Source of the DNA: Odontocerum albicorne
Taxonomy: Eukaryota; Arthropoda; Insecta; Trichoptera; Odontoceridae
Length of the DNA stretch: 64,000 nucleotides
NCBI GenBank assembly: GCA_949825065.1
Contig: OX463859.1
Coordinates: forward strand, 6,052,217-6,116,216
Reading direction: 5' to 3'
The position numbers and the translations under genes were made by a program. A model generated the notes under the pieces. It ran no database searches, was not told the DNA's origin, and was given only the letters and a program-made list of their open reading frames with translations. This document shows positions 58,326 through 64,000 of this stretch, piece by piece. Positions within the stretch are counted from its first letter, which is position 1, and every line of letters begins with the position of its first letter.

Positions 58326-59277
58326 GAGAAAGCGCCCCATTCGATAGTACGCCGCAAGTACTTAATTATACTGCAGTATCTTTGGGCAATGTGTGCTTGG
58401 GCCCACAGAAGTTGGCTTTCAGTTGCCAAAATGATGCTGATCTGTGGTCAGGAGTGGGGGCTGGTCAGGACATGCACTGCGGAATCACTCTCTGTCTTAA
58501 CGAAACTCTCTTCGTTGGACCCGGAGGTCCAAAGTCGCCCCGCGATTTTCTTTCTCGGTAAGGGTCAACCCCCGAGGATAGATATCGTCCGTCTTCACCC
58601 CTTGCCAGGAGTGACACTTCGCTCGATTCGTAAAACCTAACTAGATGCCCAGTTATTAATTTGTTAACAACGATGGTCGTCATCCCTCGTGGGAAGACAG
58701 ACATTTAAATTATTTTCTTGCGTCAGGGGCATGCTTCGGCTCCCCGTGGATACACACAAACTGTTGGACTACCCAATTGCTCTCTGGCCATGGGAGTTTC
58801 AATAGCAAACTTTTATGCTTCAATATTGTCCCTTCACCGTGTAATTTTTGCGACCATCTGGAACAATCCGCAAAAAAAACATTTTGTTGTACTGCGATAA
58901 TCGAGTTAATTTCTGAAGAGCTTTATATTCAGTCGTACATCGATACATTTCTCCGATATAACATAGTGGTGTCAAAACATAGTTTTACTGAATTGTTTTC
59001 ATAGCATGTAACATATGGTATATAGACTTTCCCCAGTCAATTATTTCACCTGATCAATCCACCTTGCTTTCCCTCTGCATCTGTCCTGGCACTTCCTGTG
59101 ACCATAAATTTATCCAGGTTATCTAACTATAGTATTGTCTGGAAATGTGCCCACAGGATACGCTGGAAGCATATTTAGGATAGTCATACTTTCACATTCA
59201 ACTCCTTGAGTATGGAGACGTTCGTTTTTCTAACGGTCCACGAGATTCTCAATTTCCAATTTTGAGGTACATGGCCG
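58326..59277. other. unassigned DNA
   Basis: Less AT-rich than its surroundings from 58320 to 58700, with overlapping open frames on both strands but no domain or splice pattern. 59040-59220 may be a minus-strand LINE scrap. Confidence 0.3.
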
Positions 59278-59630
59278 CGCGGCAACACACTGAACTTCCG
59301 TGCGGAAGGTCGCCTGTTCGAACACCGCGTTCTGCTACTCCCCTCGAATGACAGGCATTTTTCCCGCATGGTAATCGGTGTTATAAAGATACATATGACT
59401 TCGTTCATATCTATTCTTAAAAAAAAACATGCTTGTGTGCTTCAATCGTCTCGCTTCGATGTACCATCAGATCCAGTGCAGTGGTGCTGCCGGTGAGTTT
59501 GCTGGTGTGTAACGGTTCACCCGCTTAAAATAAATTCCTCGGCACAACCTCACTTTCCAACTGAATCGACGTTCGATTGTCGAGGGAATCCTCGACTACG
59601 AGGTCCAGCAGTAACGGCGACAATCCAATT
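59278..59630 (+). repeat. tRNA-derived SINE, family 1, copy 3
   Basis: Head ACTGAACTTCCGTGCGGAAG then GTCGCCTGTTCGAACACC (box B), body CTGCTACTCCCCTCGAATGA, CTTCCAACTGAATCGACG-type and tail AATCCTCGACTACGAGGTCC, in the same order as the other copies. Confidence 0.75.
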
Positions 59631-60054
59631 TTGATATTTATTTTTTTACTTTCCGAGTTATGTCTTAGAATCTTGTATTTGGGAGCGAATCCGTTATTTT
59701 CATTTCGTTTCTGTGGAATTTTACAGTCATGAATTGTTGAATGAAATGAATACGTTATATTCTAAACTAACAGTTTTGACCATCCGAATGTGGAGCAACG
59801 ACTCTTGATTATTTTTTTCCCAGCTTTGTTTTCATCATTTTCGTTGGTCACACATCACAATCACGCACTTTCTCCGAATTCATCAGACCTTATCATAACT
59901 TTATCATCAATTTGAGACCGGCAACCCGGTTCCGTTTGCATCCATCTAAATCTGTTTTGTTTTAACATTTTCAAGACATTTAAATTAAAAATACTCCCTA
60001 TTTTTTTTTAAATGACATACCGACGGGCGTTGGATTGGAATATGACTGGTGTAT

Positions 60055-60470
60055 ATAAGGGCTCTAGATATAAATCAATCCAACAATTTGTACCGTACAG
60101 GGTACAAATAGACTGTAGCGTAGATGCGTTGGTTGCTGCTCAGCGCTCGGAGAATTGAGGTAGCGAATTCCAAAGCGTAGATCTAGAAGAAGAAGAAGGT
60201 AGCGGGGTGGAGAGATTCTTCTCAGGCAGGTCGAAGTAGCGGGTCTCAAAGTAAAACACAGTAGAGTCGGTTGTTACTGAAAATATAATTTTCCCTAAAA
60301 AGGGACCCTCCTTATTAATGGTCGGTCGGTCATCACAAGCGCCCATTCCCCGCGAAATACAACAACTTTCGGGGTTTTGAGCGCTGCTTAAGCCGACCGG
60401 CCCGTGACCTACTCACGACGCCCAGCCCGCAAGTGCTTTATTTCCCTTGCGGTCGCGAACACGATCGGAG
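60055..60470 (-). repeat. LTR-like dispersed repeat, copy 2
   Basis: The reverse complement aligns with 1500..1930: TCGCGACCGCAAGGGAAATA, GGGCCGGTCGGC, GGGCGCTTGTGATGACCGAC, CTACTGTGTTTTACTTTGAG, AATCTCTCCACCCCGCTACC. A GAAGAAGAAGAAGG run is specific to this copy. No ORF with a known domain. Confidence 0.5.
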
Positions 60471-61065
60471 TCAAACAAACATAATTTTTACAAGAAAAAT
60501 ACAAAACCAAGAATTTACATATACAACATATACAAGGATTTCAATATCTATTTCACATACAGATCTACACATACAAGATATCAATGTCTATATATCGTTA
60601 TACCACATACAAGTTTCTCCACCTAATCACAAGGGGTGACCGCACTCGTCCCATACACGTCCGATACAATGGTTGAATGTAATAAGAATGAACAAGATAG
60701 AAGTGTCTGTCACGTGTCGTTTGGTTTGGTTTATTTTGTACTTTTCAAAAAAAATTGAGTTACATTAGGATTAAATAATAAACGTACAGGTATCAAAATA
60801 TCCCTTATGACTTCCAATTTTTTTATTTGTGGCCGTCAATCGTAGAGGATTATTTCATTAAATCTTGTTTTACTCTTTGCTATTTTAAATGTATTAATTT
60901 TAAGGTTTAAATAATTATAATAAAAAGCAAAATATGTTTATATAAATAAAAGGATTTATTCTGCTCAATTAGGATTAATTCAAATGGCCGCAAGTTCTGG
61001 AACGTTTTTTTTTCCTGGTCTTATGTTATCAGATATATGAGTGTCCAGATTATTACGACATAATA
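60471..61065. other. intergenic DNA
   Basis: ACATATACAA/ACATACAAGA repeats near 60520-60610 are a degenerate microsatellite. Otherwise nothing is supported. Confidence 0.4.
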
Positions 61066-61985
61066 CGAGGATCATCCAGAAAGGAAGGTTACAACATTTA
61101 TGTAGGATCGAAAAATGCTTGTATTTAATTAAAATTCACAGGATACTTGACAAATATATTAAACTATTTTTCAACGTAATCGCTGTCGAGACATTTCTGT
61201 AGTCGGGGCACCAGCTTTTGTATGCCAGTGTCATAGACCTCCGCCGCCAGCTCTTTCAACCACTTCTTCACCGCTTCCTCGACCTCCAGATCGTTGAAGA
61301 ATTGTTAGGGTGTAGTGACACACCCACGTATCTTCCCCTTCACGATAAAGTCCAGAAAAGCTTCTCCCTCCCTATGCAAAACGATCCAAAAATTCACGCG
61401 CGGCGGTCACGCGATTTTGACGGTGCTCCGGCGTGAGCATTCTGGGCACCCATCTCGCACACAACTTCTTGTAACTAAGTTTTTCCGACACAATATTACC
61501 AAGGAAACTTCTAGAAATGTCAGGGAATTCTTCGTGAAGGTCGTCAAGCATCACACGGCGGTCATTTCGCACTTGTTCTTCAATTTTTTGCACAAATTCG
61601 TCAGAAATCACTGCCTTGCCTCGTCGTGAATATGAGTACGGCCTTCTCTGAACAACCTAACCCACTTCGTGACATGTTGTCGACTCATCACATCACTACC
61701 ATAAACTTCCACGAGCTTCCGATGGATATTCGCGGCGGTATTGTTCTGCAAAGTAAAAAAACTGATGACCGTGCGGGTCTCGCACGGACGAGAGTTGGCG
61801 GGAGCGCACGACGACCTCTCCATCGGAAGAATTTACTGTGACTGAACAAAATGGCCGACAAACACGCGGGACCAAACAAACTGGCCGTTAGGATCCCCCC
61901 TACACGCCAAGTGCACCAACTTCGAAACAAAAAATTTCCCCCGGCCTCAGGAGCCCTTGTAACCTTAGTTTCTGGATGACCCTCG
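61066..61985 (-). mobile_element. deleted mariner, CGAGGRTCATCCAGAAA family
   Basis: 920 bp flanked by TA (61064-61065, 61986-61987). Termini CGAGGATCATCCAGAAAGGA and (reverse complement) CGAGGGTCATCCAGAAACTA. The transposase has lost its central part. Confidence 0.92.
61164..61823 (-). pseudogene. mariner transposase remnant
   Basis: N-terminus MERSSCAPANSRPCETRTVI, then NTAANIHRKLVEVYGSDVMS, HVTKWVRLFREGRTHIHDEA (first helix-turn-helix). After a frame break near 61610: ISDEFVQKIEEQVRNDRRVM, FPDISRSFLGNIVSEKLSYK, LCARWVPRMLTPEHRQNRV. The catalytic centre is gone. The end remains: EEAVKKWLKELAAEVYDTGI, QKLVPRLQKCLDSDYVEK, stop at 61164. Confidence 0.88.
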
Positions 61986-62109
61986 TAATTACGTAGGATG
62001 ATAAATCCAATGAGGCGGGTTAAGAAAATTGCCGAGGTAAAACACTTTCGAGTATCCCTGCTTTCTAAGGTTTACGTGCTTTCTGTTTTATGATACTTCA
62101 AATAGAATC

Positions 62110-63285
62110 CAGACGAATCAGTTTTTATAACACTATTAAGCGACCGAAGTAACTTCAAGGGTGATCCTCCATAAGAATTTCTATTGCATTATTGAACAAG
62201 TGAAGTGGCTCTAAAAGTATTTCTCTGTGTTTTCCTCCACAAATAGACGAATTAATTTCTATAGCTTTATTTAGCAGGTACAGTGACTCCAAAGACGCTT
62301 CTCCGTGTTTATTGTGCAACTTCTCCTTCTTCCCAGTGTCATGTCAGTTCCCCCCAACGTTGAATATCGCCTGAGAGTAGGCATCTTTGTCCCCGGCAGC
62401 CCGAAAAAAAAGATCCTCAACGGTCCTTATACCAGTCTAATCACGTATATTGCAGAGCCAGGAGATTTGCCTCCTGCTAACACCTCTTCGACCCTCTATT
62501 TTGCCTTGAATGATCAGGTGCAGTAATTTGTACTTTTCTCCTCTAAGTACATGACCCAAATAGGAACCTTTCGGATTTTAATATTAGTCAGCAACTCTCT
62601 ATCAACTTTGGCTCTTTGAAGAACCCTTGTGTTGCTGACCATATCCGTCCAGGATATCCGTAGCATTCTACGGTGCATCCACATTTCGAATGCTTCCAGT
62701 CGGTTCATACTACCAACTTTGAGGGATTGTGCAACTAGACTAAACAATTTCTATAGCATTATTTAACCACTAAAGTGACTCCAAGAGCGCTCCTCAGTGT
62801 TTTTCTCCACAAGTAGACATAAATTTCTATTACACTATTTAACGACCGTAGTGACTAAGAGGTTTTCCTCCACAAATAGACGAATCAATTTCTAATGCGC
62901 CATTTTTCTCCACAAGTAGACGAATCAATTTCTATAGCACTATTTAGCAATTGAAGGGGCTCCAAATGTGTTTCCCCCCACAAGTAGATGAATTAATTTC
63001 TATAGCATTATTTTTCTCCACAAATAAACGAATCAATTTCTATAGCACTATTTAGCAACCGAGGTGGATCCATATGTTTTTTTACACAAGTAGACGAATT
63101 TCTATAGCATTATTTTTCTCCATCAATTTCTATAGCACTATTTAGCAACCGAGGTGGATCCATATGTTTTCTTACACAAGTAGACGAATTTCTATAGCAT
63201 TATTTTTCTCTACAAGTAGACGAATAGATTTCTATAGCATTATTTAGCGGCCGAAGTGAATGCAAAAGCGCCCCTCTCCTTGTTA
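62110..63285. repeat. degenerate interspersed array around ATTTCTATAGCA
   Basis: At least ten imperfect repeats of the order TCCACAAGTAGACGAAT, (Y)AATTTCTATAGCAYTATTTA, GC(A/G)ACCGA(A/G)GTG(G/A)(C/A)TCCA. Spacing varies and units are partly deleted. 63040-63190 includes a near-exact duplication (TATAGCACTATTTAGCAACC, GAGGTGGATCCATATGTTTT). A LINE copy interrupts the array at 62322..62725. Confidence 0.8.
62322..62725 (-). mobile_element. 5'-truncated LINE insertion with 11-bp target duplication
   Basis: Flanked by ATTGTGCAACT at 62311-62321 and 62726-62736. The minus strand encodes SLKVGSMNRLEAFEMWMHRR, MLRISWTDMVSNTRVLQRAK, VDRELLTNIKIRKVPIWVMY, then after frame breaks the ORF2 C-terminus seen at 43228. 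Ends in an AAGAAGGAGA tail. Confidence 0.88.
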
Positions 63286-64000
63286 TCCTCCACAGCGGTC
63301 CTGGACGGGTGACTCGTGCAGATCGTCCGGCAATGCTGAATGAATGAGTGACTGAGACACATTATTTCATCAGGTCGAATAAATTTTTGCTTTGCGTGTC
63401 CCGCTCTCTGCGAATTCAATGGCGCGACAAGATAATAGCTGTTGATTTTTTATGCATTTTGAATATGCCGTGTAAAAGACGATACCGGGTTTAAAATACA
63501 ATATTTCCAAGTACATAGTTCTTATCGTTTAATTATTTGTCTCACTTTTAAGTGTTTTTTTTTCTCTTGAAGATTCAGGATCCGTTTAGCATAGTTTATA
63601 TTGTGTTACAGTTTCGTCGTATGTTATATTGATTGTAATGTATTGTATAACACTTTCGTTGTAATACAATACAATCAATTAGTAGAGCTATAAGAATTTA
63701 TGATGCGCAGCATATATAGTAAGCTAGATAATGACATCAAATTATATTTATAATGGTCTGAGAGAAATATCTGCCTAGGTGTGATTCGTCAGGAATTGAA
63801 CCTGAAATGCCTGCTTGTTTAGCAACAATATAAGCCATTTTCTTTTTTGCTCACAGTTAATCTGAGGTGGTATTTGTGGGTTTACTTTTTTATTTTTTCT
63901 GCCATTTATTAATTTTCGTTTTTTTTTTAATTACATGTTACGAGGGTGTGGGCTGAGAAACACCTGGTGGGCTGAAAAACACCTGGTGTCCTCGCGATTG
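63286..64000. other. window right edge, SINE-like and R-family pieces
   Basis: 63640-63680 is a short inverted repeat of TTGTATTGTAT. 63780..63840 (-) has a tRNA-like head (GCAGGCATTTCAGG TTCAATTCC). 63940..64000 is the R-family repeat inverted (GGTGTGGGCTGAGAAACACC, with GGGCTGAAAAACACCTGGTG duplicated). Confidence 0.4.

Noticed and set aside
58320..58704. overlapping open frames on both strands as a gene
   Set aside because: Only base composition supports them; no family resemblance and no splice pattern.
60064..60346. two short minus-strand frames as genes
   Set aside because: They lie in the LTR-like repeat and the equivalent frame in copy 1 is different.

Overview
The window is nuclear DNA of an animal, almost certainly an insect. 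It is AT-rich, host exons are split by GT-AG introns, and it carries many mariner, piggyBac-like, hAT, pogo-like and Harbinger-type transposons, reverse-transcriptase-bearing LINE pieces and tRNA-like SINEs. The LINE tails, which run into ATGTATGTATGT stretches, and the transposon mix would suit Lepidoptera, but the order of insect cannot be settled from the sequence alone. Bacterial features (operons, ribosome binding sites, CRISPR) are not expected and none is seen.

Two host genes can be supported. At 1074..5010 (+) are the last three coding exons of a gene whose start lies left of the window. Its product ends in a prenylation (CaaX) box, Cys-Ala-Ile-Met, and carries basic nuclear-localisation-like patches and several Ser/Thr-Pro sites; I do not recognise the gene. 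At 27093..34662 (-) is a complete six-exon gene for CHMP3/Vps24, a core ESCRT-III subunit, predicted at 218 residues. Its introns hold a deleted mariner, a LINE piece, a hairpin, a TTAA-flanked MITE, a 770-bp palindrome of two mariner 5' halves, and a near-full-length mariner, yet every splice junction and the reading frame are intact.

Layout: 1-5.3 kb, end of the CaaX gene, with a TTAA MITE, two LTR-like repeats, a hAT copy and a pogo-like copy in and beside its introns. 5.3-9.1 kb, AT-rich DNA with a LINE piece and a foldback MITE. 9.1-9.9 kb, eight 96-bp tandem copies. 10-14 kb, a Harbinger-type element with a MADF-like exon, small inverted-repeat elements and a decayed LINE with a foldback. 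14-20 kb, AT-rich DNA with a TTAA element holding three perfect palindromes. 20-22.6 kb, a near-intact mariner (one stop codon) beside a deleted mariner with an open frame. 25.4-26.2 kb, an unclassified terminal-inverted-repeat element with one ORF. 27-34.7 kb, CHMP3. 35-54 kb, gene-free DNA dense in LINE and SINE pieces. 54-57.6 kb, a 95-bp satellite of about 32 copies with a seven-monomer higher-order repeat, whose monomer contains the end of the adjacent hAT-like element. 57.6-64 kb, more LINE, SINE, LTR-like and mariner copies and a degenerate repeat array split by a LINE insertion.

There is no gene cluster or defence system here. The interest lies in the transposon biology: a satellite apparently seeded by a transposon end, a hairpin-forming mariner inside an essential gene, a mariner ORF that kept DNA binding and lost its catalytic core, and several element families that look lineage-specific.
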